A stretch of 64,000 bases of DNA, from the NCBI GenBank assembly GCA_039201605.1, contig JBCCRO010000012.1:62001-126000 (forward strand), written 5' to 3'. Positions 24,472 to 33,740 of this stretch are shown here, piece by piece (positions within the stretch are counted from its first letter, which is position 1; every line of letters starts with the position of its first letter). Origin of the DNA: CADEDH01 sp039201605. GTDB taxonomy: Bacteria; Actinomycetota; Acidimicrobiia; Acidimicrobiales; SZUA-35. A program made the translations under genes and the position numbers. The notes below the pieces were generated by a model. The model ran no database searches. It was not told where the DNA came from and saw only the letters and a program-made list of their open reading frames with translations.

Positions 24472-26181
24472 TTGCCACTCATGACCTACGTCGCCTACGC
24501 CGCACGGGCGACGACCTCGACGACCACCGTGGTGGTGTGCGCCTACCGCCGTCCGGTCACCCAACCCGAGCCACCGCCCGAGTTCGACACCGCGGTCCTG
24601 GTCCACGACGGCACCGAGTCGACCCTCGACTTCCGGCGGGTCGGCACCGACGACGATCAGATCTGGGTGGCCAAGGTGGCGATCGACCTCGCCTCGCCCC
24701 GCACTGCGCTCGACGTAGTGGTGGAGGGCCGACCGGTGGCCTCGGCCACCGCCTCCCGCCTCGACCCGACGGCCGACGCCGCCACCCTGCTCGTCGGGTC
24801 GTGCTTCGACGCCGACGGCATGGCCAACATCGTGGTCGACGAGGAGGTGGACCGCCTCGTGGCCGACGTGGCGGCGGATCGGCCGATCTACGGCCTGTGG
24901 CTGGGCGATCAGGTCTACGTCGACGCCCCGTGGGACAAGACCTGGGGCTCCAGCGACGCCTGGAAGGCGGTGGTGTCGGCCTACGCCAAGACGCTCGGCC
25001 TGGAGGACCACCGGGAGGGATCGATGCGCTCGGCGTTGAGCGTCGGGTCGAACTGGTTCCTCCCCGACGACCATGAGTTGTGGAACAACTACCCGGGCTT
25101 CAGCCCCACCCTGCTCCGCCACGCCATCGGCCGGGCGGTGCCAAACGGCCTGCGATGGCTGCGGGACCGGGTGCTGCGGGCCATGGGCCGCGACGTGCCC
25201 GAGGAGGACGCCCACCCCGCCCGTCAGGGCGACTGGGGTCGGGCCGGGGGCGAGGGCTACCTCGCCTTCCAGAGCGACCTCACCGTCGACACCTTCTCCC
25301 GCTTCACCTCGCCCCCGGGTCTCCAGGTCGAGCGGCTGGGCCCGGTCACGCTGGTGCTGGCCGACACCCGGTGGTCGCGCACCGTCCGCCGCTCCGGCCG
25401 GTTCATGTCGACCGACGACCTCGAACGCCTCACCGCCCTCCTGCGGGATCCGGCGACGGGGCCGGTGTGCCTGGCCGTGGCCGCGCCCCTGGTCGGGGCC
25501 CTGCCGGAGCCGAAGCCGGGCCTGGAGGTGGAGTTCGGCCCCGAGCACTACGTGGAGCAGTACCTCGAACTGTGGAAGGCGTTGAACGACCGGGCCCGCC
25601 TGGAGCCGCCCCAGCCGACGGTGATCGTGGCCGGCGACATCCACGCCCACTCGATCAAGTCGATCCTCAATGACCGGGTGCTGGAAATCGTGTCCTCCCC
25701 GCTGTCGCTCCTCCGCTCGCTCCAGGGCCCGCGGTCCGGTCCGCCGCCGGTCACCTCGGCCGACCTCGCCTACCCCCGCACCGGGCTCAACATCGCGGGC
25801 GGATGGATCACCGCCTTCGGCCGATCGCTGTGGTCGGCACCGCTCGACGCCAGCGGTCCCGTCCTGCTCGACGTCGGCGCCGAGGGCGACGGCGAGCTGA
25901 CGGTGACCTACGACGCCGTGCTCCAGGATCCGCCGGCCGACCTCGACGACGAGGCCACCCGGGCCCGGTACCGAGGCTCGTTCCGCTTCGACGGCAACCG
26001 GTGGGTGCCGGAGGGCGAGGTGACCGAGACGGCCCTGCCCGGTACGTTCCCCCTCGACCAGGTGCCGGTGCCCGAGGGCGAGTTCGACAACCCGATCCGT
26101 CGGGCGATCACCCGCATCGTCCGCAGCGACCGGGTGACCGCCATCGGCCAGGCCATCCTCCGCCGCTTCGGCGTCGGCTGA
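24472..26181 (+). CDS. PhoD-like metallophosphatase family protein
   Basis: About 569 residues. The metal-binding motifs of PhoD-like phosphatases occur in order: LLVGSCFDAD (near 110), LGDQVYVD (145), LPDDHELWNN (197) and VAGDIHAHS (388). No signal peptide or Tat motif is seen, so it is probably cytoplasmic or non-classically located, unlike secreted PhoD. The TTG at 24472 is chosen: GGAGGAGGG ends seven bases before it, while the ATG at 24481 is too far from that site. The substrate (phosphodiester or phosphomonoester) is not indicated. Confidence 0.75.
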   Translation: MPLMTYVAYAARATTSTTTVVVCAYRRPVTQPEPPPEFDTAVLVHDGTESTLDFRRVGTDDDQIWVAKVAIDLASPRTALDVVVEGRPVASATASRLDPTADAATLLVGSCFDADGMANIVVDEEVDRLVADVAADRPIYGLWLGDQVYVDAPWDKTWGSSDAWKAVVSAYAKTLGLEDHREGSMRSALSVGSNWFLPDDHELWNNYPGFSPTLLRHAIGRAVPNGLRWLRDRVLRAMGRDVPEEDAHPARQGDWGRAGGEGYLAFQSDLTVDTFSRFTSPPGLQVERLGPVTLVLADTRWSRTVRRSGRFMSTDDLERLTALLRDPATGPVCLAVAAPLVGALPEPKPGLEVEFGPEHYVEQYLELWKALNDRARLEPPQPTVIVAGDIHAHSIKSILNDRVLEIVSSPLSLLRSLQGPRSGPPPVTSADLAYPRTGLNIAGGWITAFGRSLWSAPLDASGPVLLDVGAEGDGELTVTYDAVLQDPPADLDDEATRARYRGSFRFDGNRWVPEGEVTETALPGTFPLDQVPVPEGEFDNPIRRAITRIVRSDRVTAIGQAILRRFGVG

Positions 26182-26232
26182 GGACCGCGATCGGCCAGGC
26201 CGGGCCGGCACCGCAGCCGGTCGCGGGTCGAT

Positions 26233-26311
26233 GGCCGGACACGAGCCGAACGGGCGCCGACCACCGACACCGACGCGGACCGGCGGCCGGACGCGAGCCG
26301 AACGGGCGCCG
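26233..26311. repeat. 27-bp direct repeat pair
   Basis: Positions 26233-26259 and 26285-26311 match in 26 of 27 bases and are 52 bp apart, in the gap between convergent genes. No function is evident; it may be a local duplication or a transcription-end element. Confidence 0.6.
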
Positions 26312-26379
26312 GCGATCGCCTGCGGTGCACGGCGGATCACCGCCCGGGCCCCTGCGCGGGCGGGCCGGTCAGCGGCGTG

Positions 26380-26784
26380 TCAGCGGCGGGTGATGCGGAA
26401 GGCGGGGATGACGCGGGGCTTGGCCGACTCGATGTACTCGGCGAACTGGGGGGCCAGCGCCGCCTGGGCGGCGAGGCGCTCCTGCCCCTCGGTCTCGGGC
26501 AGCTCGACGACGGAGGCGGCGAACTTCTCGGCGCCGTGCTCGACGTCGATCTCCGGGTTGGACCGGAGGTTGTAGGCCCAGTCGGGATCGGACGTGGCCC
26601 CGGCCTTGGAGGCGAACACCACGAAGGCGTCCTCCTCGACGAGGGCGACGAGGGGGATCTCGCGGAGCTTGCCGCTCTTGGCCCCGATGGTGTTCAGGAT
26701 GACGAGGGGGGCGTCGCCGAACTGGGCGACCTTGCCGCCGTTGGCTCGAAACTCGGCGATGACCTGTGTGTTCCAATCACTCAT
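26380..26784 (-). CDS. Deazaflavin (F420)-dependent nitroreductase-like protein (Ddn/DUF385 family)
   Basis: A 134-residue single-domain protein: WNTQVIAEFRANGGKVAQFGDAPLVILNTIGAKSGKLREIPLV is the family start, followed by the split barrel FVVFASKAGATSDPDWAYNLRSNPEIDVEHG. Members bind F420 and reduce quinones, nitro compounds or unsaturated esters. F420 use is common in actinobacteria and fits the LLM enzyme at 50754. It faces away from the small gene at 26887. Confidence 0.85.
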   Translation of the reverse strand: MSDWNTQVIAEFRANGGKVAQFGDAPLVILNTIGAKSGKLREIPLVALVEEDAFVVFASKAGATSDPDWAYNLRSNPEIDVEHGAEKFAASVVELPETEGQERLAAQAALAPQFAEYIESAKPRVIPAFRITRR

Positions 26785-26886
26785 GGGTGAACGCTACCAA
26801 CCGCAACTGTCCCTCGGGGCAGCACCCCCAGGCCACCGATGCTGCGCCGGTGCCGGCTGCTACGGTCTCGCCCGAGGGAGGCGACC

Positions 26887-27225
26887 ATGCCCGGAGGAGA
26901 CAAGTACCCCGGCCCGGCCGATCGCCTGGCGATCTACCGAGCCCTGATCGACCGCCACGACGAGGCCGAGGTGAAGGGGGCGAAGAACCCCTACACCTCG
27001 CGCAACGGCTGGATGACCAGTTTCCTCGACCCCGACGGCCTCATCTGCTTCCGGCTGGCGGCCGAGGAGCGGGAGGGTCTGCTGGCAGAGGGGGGCGACG
27101 CCGTGCAGCAGTACAACCGCAACATGCCCGACTTCGCCAGCGCCCCGCCCGACATGGCCGACGCCGACCTCGACCGATGGCTGGCCACCAGCTGGGACCA
27201 CACCGGCACCCTCGACCCCAAGTAG
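26887..27225 (+). CDS. Small conserved-looking protein, possibly TfoX-N-like
   Basis: A 112-residue protein with GAGGGAGGC before the ATG. It contains KNPYTSRNGWMTSFLDPDGLICFRLAAEERE, which resembles the strand-rich core of TfoX-N/YjbR-type proteins, and a C-terminal helical end. No catalytic motif. The likeness is weak and I would treat the function as unknown. It converges on the ABC permease; GCCCGG (27247-27252) and CCGGGC (27260-27265) between them may form a small hairpin. Confidence 0.65.
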   Translation: MPGGDKYPGPADRLAIYRALIDRHDEAEVKGAKNPYTSRNGWMTSFLDPDGLICFRLAAEEREGLLAEGGDAVQQYNRNMPDFASAPPDMADADLDRWLATSWDHTGTLDPK

Positions 27226-27269
27226 CCCGGTACCGATCCGGACGACGCCCGGTCCGGCGCCGGGCATCG

Positions 27270-28331
27270 CTAGGTGGTCGAGGCCCGGTTGCGGGTCCAG
27301 TTGTCGGCGGCCACCGCCAGGAGGATCACCGAGCCCTGCACCAGGCGCTGGATGATCGGGTCGATCTGGTGGATGTTGAAGCCGTTGGTCAACAGGGCGA
27401 TGAAGAACGCCCCGAGCACGGTCCGCCACACTGCGCCCTCGCCGCCGGCGATCGAGGTGCCGCCGATGATCACGGCGGTGAGCACCGAGAAGACGAAGGA
27501 GAAGTCATCGCTGGGTTGGGCCGTCAGCGTGCGGGAGGCGAGGAGGGCCCCGGCCAGACCGGCGGCGATCCCGGTGAGGACGAACGACGAGATCACCACC
27601 CGCTCCACCTGGATACCGGCCAGCCGGGCCGCCTCCGGGTTGCCACCGGCGGCGAAGAGGTGCCGCCCGTACCGGGTGCGCTCCAGCACGAACCAGAACA
27701 CGATCACCACGACGACGGCCACGATCGAGGCGTTGGTGATGCCCAGGTCCCGACCGCGGGCGATCTGGGAGAAGTCGCGGTCGGTGATGCGGATGATGCT
27801 CCGTTCGCTCAACAGGAACCCGATCCCGTAGAAGACGAACGACGTCGACAGTGTGGCGATGAACGAGTTGATGCCGACGAGGGCCACCACCAGGCCGTTG
27901 ACCAGTCCGCACACCGCCCCCAGGGCGATGCCACCGCCGATCGCCACCAGCGCCGACTCGGTCTCGTTGAAGAGGAGGGCGGTGCCGATGCTGGCGTTGA
28001 TGAAGATGGCCGAGAGCGAGATGTCGAAGTTGCCGCTGATCAGGGTCAGGGTCATGGCCGAGCCGGCGATCACGATCAGGCTCTGCTGGTCGACGATGTT
28101 GCGCAGGTTGGCCGAGGTGAGGAACACGTCGGAGGTCTGCCACAGCAGCAGGAACAGGATCAGGGTGACCCAGACGATGCCGTAGTCGGCCAGCCCCGAT
28201 CGTCGGAGCCGACCGAGGAGATCGCCCCCGGCGGTACCGCCGCCATCGCCCGGCCCCGTCCCGTCGGCGGCACCGTCGATGGCGGTGGCCGCCTCGTCGG
28301 CGGCCGGAGCGTCGGTCTGTTCGGCCGTCAC
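27270..28331 (-). CDS. ABC permease, RbsC/BPD-transp-2 family
   Basis: A 353-residue membrane protein with a hydrophilic N-terminal 45 residues rich in Ala/Asp/Gly, then about nine helices. Family landmarks are GNFDISLSAIF, GLVNGLVVALVGINSFIATL and GGTSIAGGEGAVWRTVLGAFF. It forms the channel of a CUT2-type importer with the ATPase and binding protein encoded just upstream. Start overlaps the ATPase stop as ATGA or GTGA. Last gene of the five-gene operon. Confidence 0.93.
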   Translation of the reverse strand: MTAEQTDAPAADEAATAIDGAADGTGPGDGGGTAGGDLLGRLRRSGLADYGIVWVTLILFLLLWQTSDVFLTSANLRNIVDQQSLIVIAGSAMTLTLISGNFDISLSAIFINASIGTALLFNETESALVAIGGGIALGAVCGLVNGLVVALVGINSFIATLSTSFVFYGIGFLLSERSIIRITDRDFSQIARGRDLGITNASIVAVVVVIVFWFVLERTRYGRHLFAAGGNPEAARLAGIQVERVVISSFVLTGIAAGLAGALLASRTLTAQPSDDFSFVFSVLTAVIIGGTSIAGGEGAVWRTVLGAFFIALLTNGFNIHQIDPIIQRLVQGSVILLAVAADNWTRNRASTT

Positions 28332-29854
28332 CGGTCGACCCCGAAGGCCAAGGCCATCAGCTCGGCGTCGGTGGCGCCGTCTCCATCGAGTTCGCCGACC
28401 ACGCGGCCCTCCTTCATGACGATGATGCGGTGTGAGATCCCGAGGACCTCGTCGATTTCGGACGAGACGGTGAGGATGGCCATGCCCCGCTCGGCCAATT
28501 CCTTCAGCAGGTCGTAGATCGCTCGTTTGGATCCGACGTCGACACCCCGGGTCGGCTCGTCGGCCACCAGCAGGGTCGGCGGGTCGACGAGCCAGCGGGC
28601 GAACAGCGACTTCTGTTGGTTGCCGCCCGAGAGGCCGTACATCGGGGTGTCGATCGAGGCGCCGGTCAGCTGCACGTCGGCCACGGCGGTCGCCACCTCG
28701 CCCCGCTCGGCGTCGCCTCGGACGACGCCGAGCCGGCTGAACCGATCGAGGTGGGGCAGGCTCACGTTGTCGGTGACCGGTCGCCCCAGCAGCAAACCCT
28801 GGGTCCGCCGGGACTCGGGGATCATGGCCACTCCCCGGTCGATGGCGCGGCGGGGCGAACTCGGCTCGTACCGCTCCCCCGCCAGCTCCATCATCCCCGC
28901 CGTCGGGCTGGCGGCGCCGAACACGGTGCGGGCCACCTCGGTCCGGCCCGAGCCGACCAGGCCGGCCAGGGTCACGATCTCACCGGCCCGCACGTCGAGC
29001 GAGACGTCCTCGAACTCGCCGGACCGGCTCAAGCCCTCGACCCGCAGCACGACCGGAGCCTCGGCCGACACCGGGTTCCGCTCGGGATAGGCGGCGTCGA
29101 GTCGGCGACCGGCGATGCCCTCGACCAGGCTCGATCGGTCTTCGTCGGCGGTGGCACTGGTGCGGATCACGGCGCCGTTGCGCAGCACGGTCACCCGATC
29201 CGACAGGGCCAGCACCTCATCGAGGAAGTGGGACACGTAGATCACGGTCACCCCCCGCTCGGTCAGGCCCCGGAGGCTCTCGCCAAGCGCTTCGGCCTCA
29301 CCGTGCGACAGACGCGCCGTCGGCTCGTCCATCACCACCACCCGGGCGTCGCGGGCCAGGGCCCGCAGGATCTCCACCCGTTGCTGCTGGGCCACCGGAA
29401 GGGCGCCGACCCGGACCGTCGGATCGAGGTCGATGCCGTAGGTCTCGGCCAGCTCGGCGAACCGACCGCGGGCTTGCCCCATCGACAGGACACCCCGGCG
29501 GTGCGACTCGATCCCGAGGAAGACGTTGTCGAGCACGGAGCGGGTGGGGACGAGCGACAGCTCCTGAGCCACCATGGTGATACCGCGATCGAGAGCGGCC
29601 CTGGGCGAGCGGAGCTGCACTACCTCACCGCCGATCAGCACCTCACCCTCGTCGGGCTGGTGGACCCCGGCTAGCTCCTTGCCCAGTGTCGACTTCCCGG
29701 CGCCGTTCTCGCCGACGAGGGCGTGGATCGTCCCCGGCTCCATGGCCACGTCGACGGAGTCGAGCGCCACGGTCCCACCGAATCGCTTGGTGAGACCGCG
29801 GCACTCGATCCGTACCGCCGTGGAGTCGGAATGGTCGGAGATCAGCCGTCCCAC
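28328..29854 (-). CDS. ABC transporter double ATPase, RbsA/XylG-like
   Basis: A 508-residue protein with two ATPase cassettes. The first has Walker A GENGAGKST, a VAQQQ signature in place of LSGGQ, and Walker B VVMDEPTARLS. The second has a degenerate P-loop (LVGSGRTEVA), the signature LSGGNQQK and ADEPTRGVDVG. This asymmetry is normal for CUT2 (ribose, xylose, autoinducer-2, nucleoside) importers. GTG start; it overlaps the binding-protein gene by 13 bases. Confidence 0.93.
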   Translation of the reverse strand: MGRLISDHSDSTAVRIECRGLTKRFGGTVALDSVDVAMEPGTIHALVGENGAGKSTLGKELAGVHQPDEGEVLIGGEVVQLRSPRAALDRGITMVAQELSLVPTRSVLDNVFLGIESHRRGVLSMGQARGRFAELAETYGIDLDPTVRVGALPVAQQQRVEILRALARDARVVVMDEPTARLSHGEAEALGESLRGLTERGVTVIYVSHFLDEVLALSDRVTVLRNGAVIRTSATADEDRSSLVEGIAGRRLDAAYPERNPVSAEAPVVLRVEGLSRSGEFEDVSLDVRAGEIVTLAGLVGSGRTEVARTVFGAASPTAGMMELAGERYEPSSPRRAIDRGVAMIPESRRTQGLLLGRPVTDNVSLPHLDRFSRLGVVRGDAERGEVATAVADVQLTGASIDTPMYGLSGGNQQKSLFARWLVDPPTLLVADEPTRGVDVGSKRAIYDLLKELAERGMAILTVSSEIDEVLGISHRIIVMKEGRVVGELDGDGATDAELMALAFGVDR

Positions 29855-30966
29855 TGAGGTGTGAAGTCGGCGATGTTGTCCGGCGTCATGAGCCCGCCGT
29901 TCGGCACCGACTGGGCCGGGTCGACGCCGCCGGTGTCGGTACCGGCCAGGGCGTCGACCATGGCCTCCATGGCCAGCTCACCTTCGGTGGCGGGAGCGCC
30001 GTAGAGGCCGCCCCACCAGCGTCCGTCGGTGACGGCGTCGACGGCGTACGAGCTGCCGCCGAAGCCGATGATCAGCACGTCGTCGAAGCCGTCGGTCTCG
30101 TCGAGGGCGAGCTCGACGCCCTGCATCGACTGGTCGGCCCCGATCACCACGTCGATCTCGGAGTTCGAGACCAGGATGTCCTGCATGGCGGCCAGGCCGA
30201 CGTCGGGCCCGAGGTACTGGCCCTCGGCTTCGGCCACCACGGTCACCGCCGAGCCGTCGACCACGCTGTCCCAGCCCGCTCGCACCGCCTCGTCGAGGGG
30301 CACGCCGCGGATGCCGTAGAAGTAGACGACGTTGCACGGATCGAGATCGGCGCAGGCCTGGAGGGTCAGATCGCCGATGCGCTCGCCCCGGATCTGGGGT
30401 GGCTCGAACACGGCGGCGGCGATGCCGTCGACCTGCGGCTCGACCGTGGTCAGATCGTCGCCGACCACCTGGTTGAGCACGACCACCTCGATGCCGGCGT
30501 CGAGCGCCGCCTCCACGTCGGGGATCGAGCCCGAGCCCGTCAGCGACACCAGCACGATGCCGCCGTACTGCCCGGAGGCGATGGCGTCCTGGAACTGCTG
30601 CTGCTGGAGGGCGGGGTCGAACTGGGCGTCGAACTCGACGATCTCGATGCCGTTGTCGGCCGCCACCTTCTCCATCGACTGGCGCGACGCCGTGAGCCAC
30701 GTGTTGGCCGAGCTGGCCGACAGGTAGGCGATCTGGACGGCTTCGGCCGGCTCGTCGTCGGCCGGTGCCTCGTCGGGCTCCTCGGCCGGCTCGGAGGCCT
30801 CCTCGCCGGTGTCGGCCTCCGCCTCGGTGGCCGACGCCGATGCGGACGCCGACGCGTCGTCGCCGGCCTCGTCCTCGTCGTCGCCGCCACAGGCGGCGGC
30901 CACAAGGCTCAAGGCCAGCAACAGTGCGAGCCACCGCCGCCAGTGCTTCATCGGTAGGGTCTGCAT
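29842..30966 (-). CDS. ABC substrate-binding lipoprotein, RbsB-like
   Basis: A 374-residue extracytoplasmic binding protein. A lipobox LVAAAC is followed by a 50-residue acidic Ser/Ala/Glu spacer, then a type I periplasmic-binding fold (VQIAYLSASSANTWLTASRQSMEKVAADNGIEI, VVLNQVV, VIGADQSMQG). GGGAGAG precedes the ATG. It defines what the operon imports; the DUF917 and hydantoinase partners suggest a ring compound rather than a sugar, but this is inference. It follows the hydantoinase gene by 40 bp. Confidence 0.92.
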   Translation of the reverse strand: MQTLPMKHWRRWLALLLALSLVAAACGGDDEDEAGDDASASASASATEAEADTGEEASEPAEEPDEAPADDEPAEAVQIAYLSASSANTWLTASRQSMEKVAADNGIEIVEFDAQFDPALQQQQFQDAIASGQYGGIVLVSLTGSGSIPDVEAALDAGIEVVVLNQVVGDDLTTVEPQVDGIAAAVFEPPQIRGERIGDLTLQACADLDPCNVVYFYGIRGVPLDEAVRAGWDSVVDGSAVTVVAEAEGQYLGPDVGLAAMQDILVSNSEIDVVIGADQSMQGVELALDETDGFDDVLIIGFGGSSYAVDAVTDGRWWGGLYGAPATEGELAMEAMVDALAGTDTGGVDPAQSVPNGGLMTPDNIADFTPQWDG

Positions 30967-31006
30967 TGGTCTCTCCCTGGTTCGTCTATCGATTCGGGCG
31001 CTCAGG

Positions 31007-32578
31007 TCATCGCAGGGGTCCGGCCGCCTTGACCCTGAGACGGAGAATGTTGTCGGTCATGTAGGCCATGGTCAGCTCCTCCAACGAGATGATCTCGGTG
31101 GCGGCGGGGTCGGCCCCGATGGCGACGGCGGCGTCGATCGCCTCCTCCTTGGCCCGGGCGATCACGGCGTCACGACCGTCGTCGGTCACCGAGAACAGCT
31201 GGTCGATCTCGGCGCTGACCGAGGCGATGGCGGCCCCGATGGCGTTGGCCACGTCGAAATCGTTCGGCCGGATCACAGCGGAGGCGCCGGCCAGCGCGTC
31301 GGGGACGAGCACGCTCCCGCCGCCGACGGCGATCACCGGCTGATCGGAGCGACTCAGCTTCATGCGGTCGATGCCGCTCTCCAGCAGGTCGTCGACGGCG
31401 GCCAAGGCCCGGTCGGCCAGGGCGCCGTCGAGGGTGTCGACCGACTGCTCGCCGAACGTGGCCCGGCCGGTGCGGTTGGCCACGTCGCTCAGCGTCACCG
31501 TCGACCCGCCGAAGCACAGCGCCTCGGTGGTGAGGCGGTGGCCGACGCTCTCGGGGCCGAGGGTGACCGCCCCGCCCTCGCCCGAGCCGTCGACCACGGT
31601 GCCGCCGCCGAGGGCTACCGCCAGCAGGTCGGGCATGCGGAAGTTGGTGCGAACGCCACCGATCTCCACCGGGACCGCCGACTCCCGGGGGAAGCCGGAG
31701 GCCAGCACGCCGATGTCGGTCGAGGTGCCGCCGACGTCGATCACGACGGCGTTGGGGTGGCCGGAGAGGTGGGCGGCGCCCCGCATCGAGTTCGCCGGGC
31801 CGGAGCCGATGGTGAGCACCGGGAAGTCGAGGACCCGGTCGATGGCCATGAGGGTGCCGTCGTTCTGGGCGAAGTAGGGGACGGCGTCCATCTCGTGGCG
31901 GGTCAGGGCGTCGCCCAGCCCGTCGACGATGGCTCGGGCCACCGATAGCAGGGCGGCGTTGAGGACGCAGGCGTTCTCCCGCTCGAGCAGGCCGATCGAG
32001 CCGAGTGACCCGCTGAGCGAGATGCGGGCGTCGGGGTGGATCTCCCGGATCAGATCGGCGACCCGGATCTCGTGGGCGTCGGACACCGGGGCGAACACGC
32101 TGGCCACGGCGAAGGCGTCGGGCAGTGGGTCGAGCGAGCTGACGAAGGCGCGCACCGCGTCCTCGTCGAGGGGCACCTGCTCCGAGCCGTCGAACTCGAA
32201 GCCGCCGTCGATGATCACCTCACCGGCCGATACCACCTTGCGGAGATCGTCGGGCCAGGTCCACAGGGGTGGCACCGAGTAGGTGGCCGGACCCCCGATG
32301 CGGAGCACGGCCACCCGGGCCAGCTCACGGCGTTCGAGGACGGCGTTGGTGGCGTGGGTGGTGCCGAGCATGACCCGGCCGATGGCCGAGGCCTCGACGC
32401 CGGCCGTGGTCAGCACCGCCTCCATGGCGTCGCTTATGCCACCGACGATGTCGGCCGTGGTGGGCGACTTGTGCTTGGCCAGCACCTGGAGCGACCCGTC
32501 GAGGATGACGGCGTCGGTGTTGGTGCCGCCGACGTCGATGCCGAGTCGATAGCCGCTTGCGGGGGTCGTCTCAGCCAT
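31007..32578 (-). CDS. Hydantoinase/oxoprolinase N-terminal family (HyuA-like) protein
   Basis: A 523-residue member of the ATP-dependent hydantoinase/oxoprolinase A family. Two nucleotide-site motifs of the ASKHA fold are present: GIDVGGTNTDAVILDG near the N-terminus and VVIDVGGTSTDIGVL in the middle. It is of the shorter HyuA type with no HyuB fused or adjacent. Family members open cyclic imide or lactam rings with ATP. It overlaps the DUF917 gene by eight bases, the usual partnership in bacteria, and precedes an importer. Confidence 0.87.
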   Translation of the reverse strand: MAETTPASGYRLGIDVGGTNTDAVILDGSLQVLAKHKSPTTADIVGGISDAMEAVLTTAGVEASAIGRVMLGTTHATNAVLERRELARVAVLRIGGPATYSVPPLWTWPDDLRKVVSAGEVIIDGGFEFDGSEQVPLDEDAVRAFVSSLDPLPDAFAVASVFAPVSDAHEIRVADLIREIHPDARISLSGSLGSIGLLERENACVLNAALLSVARAIVDGLGDALTRHEMDAVPYFAQNDGTLMAIDRVLDFPVLTIGSGPANSMRGAAHLSGHPNAVVIDVGGTSTDIGVLASGFPRESAVPVEIGGVRTNFRMPDLLAVALGGGTVVDGSGEGGAVTLGPESVGHRLTTEALCFGGSTVTLSDVANRTGRATFGEQSVDTLDGALADRALAAVDDLLESGIDRMKLSRSDQPVIAVGGGSVLVPDALAGASAVIRPNDFDVANAIGAAIASVSAEIDQLFSVTDDGRDAVIARAKEEAIDAAVAIGADPAATEIISLEELTMAYMTDNILRLRVKAAGPLR

Positions 32579-33638
32579 GGATCTCCTCCACCGGGACGTA
32601 GTCGAGGTCGTAGGAGAAGGCCCGGGGGCCGACGACGGCGAGGGCCTCGGGGCTGCGCCACACGGGGTCGCAGGGCAGGGCGATCACCACCACCCGTTGG
32701 CCGTAGCGGAGTAGCTCGGTGACGATCGGACGGGCGCTGTGGACGTCGACCACGGTGATGATGTCGGGCACCATCGCCAGCACCTTGCCGTCCTCCATCA
32801 CCACGGCGTTCTCGTTTTGGAATTCCATCCGCAGCAGGCGACCGGTGTCGGCGCCGGTGCCCTCGATCACGGCCGAGCCCTTGGCGAAGCCGTCGGTGGT
32901 CTGACGGTCGACGTCGGCCACCTTGCCCTCGACCAGGGCGAAGCCCTCGACGGCGGTGCACAGGGTGGCGATCGGGTCGTCGGTGGCCTCGAGCAGCAGG
33001 CGACCGACCTCGATGGCCCGACTCATCGACCGGGGCACGGCGGCCTTCTTGGCCTGGGCCACCGTCATCGGGTAGAGGCACATCGAGGCCTCGCCACCCA
33101 TGGCCCCGACCACGGTGCGGACCAGGGTCTCGGCCCACTTGGCCGTCACCGTGGTGAACGAGACGATGTTGCCCCGCTCGTCGGTCATCACCACCGGGCT
33201 GATGTCGATGCCGGCGATGGCGGCCGTGGTCATCTGCAGCTCGGGGAAGGCCCGGCCCATCAGGTCGCAGTCGACGACGGGGAGCCCGCTGCGGGCGGCC
33301 CAGGTGAGGGGGAGCACCCCGTTGATCCCGCCCAGCTCGCCGCTCGAATAGGCGGCGACCCGGCGACCGAGCTGCTGTTCGATCGCCGCCCGCAGCCGTT
33401 CGCCCTCATCGCCGGAGGCGAACTTCTCGGCCATGACGGTGGGAGCGCCGACCATGGCCGCCGGCAGGATCAGGTCGTCGTCGTCGAGTTCGTCGAGGTC
33501 CACCAGCGTGAGTGGCCCCGACTGCTCGAGCGCCCGGCGGGCCATCAGGTTGCCGAGCAGCGGGTCGCCACCGCCGCCGGCCCCGAAGACGGCGGCGCCG
33601 AGCGTCAGCCAGTCCAGCTCCTGTTCTCCGATCTGCAT
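32571..33638 (-). CDS. DUF917 family protein (S-methyl-thiohydantoin desulfurase-like)
   Basis: A 355-residue DUF917 protein: GAAVFGAGGGGDPLLGNLMARRAL, GGINGVLPLTWAARSGLPVVDCDLMGRAFPE and the C-terminal VPDIITVVDVHSARPIVTELLRYGQRVVVIALPCDPVW are hallmarks. To my knowledge one member of this family is an S-methyl thiohydantoin desulfurase; most are untested and sit beside HyuA-like genes. Start ATG 33638, or the GTG directly before it; no clear ribosome-binding site. First gene of the operon, divergent from a PucR-type regulator. Confidence 0.87.
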   Translation of the reverse strand: MQIGEQELDWLTLGAAVFGAGGGGDPLLGNLMARRALEQSGPLTLVDLDELDDDDLILPAAMVGAPTVMAEKFASGDEGERLRAAIEQQLGRRVAAYSSGELGGINGVLPLTWAARSGLPVVDCDLMGRAFPELQMTTAAIAGIDISPVVMTDERGNIVSFTTVTAKWAETLVRTVVGAMGGEASMCLYPMTVAQAKKAAVPRSMSRAIEVGRLLLEATDDPIATLCTAVEGFALVEGKVADVDRQTTDGFAKGSAVIEGTGADTGRLLRMEFQNENAVVMEDGKVLAMVPDIITVVDVHSARPIVTELLRYGQRVVVIALPCDPVWRSPEALAVVGPRAFSYDLDYVPVEEIHG

Positions 33639-33706
33639 CACGCCGATGACGCTAGATCGGCGCACCGTCGCCGTCTTCAGTCGTCTCCACGAATCGCCGG
33701 CCGTTC

Positions 33707-33723
33707 TTGTGCACTCTGCATAA
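33707..33723. promoter_or_regulatory. Palindromic candidate operator between DUF917 and PucR-type genes
   Basis: Positions 33707-33723 read TTGTGCACTCTGCATAA, an inverted repeat TT-n-TGCA-n-T-n-TGCA-n-AA in a 102 bp divergent gap. It lies 18 bases before the regulator's ATG and 69 before the DUF917 start, a good place for one regulator to control both. Confidence 0.45.
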
Positions 33724-33740
33724 AACGATACGGTTCTGCC

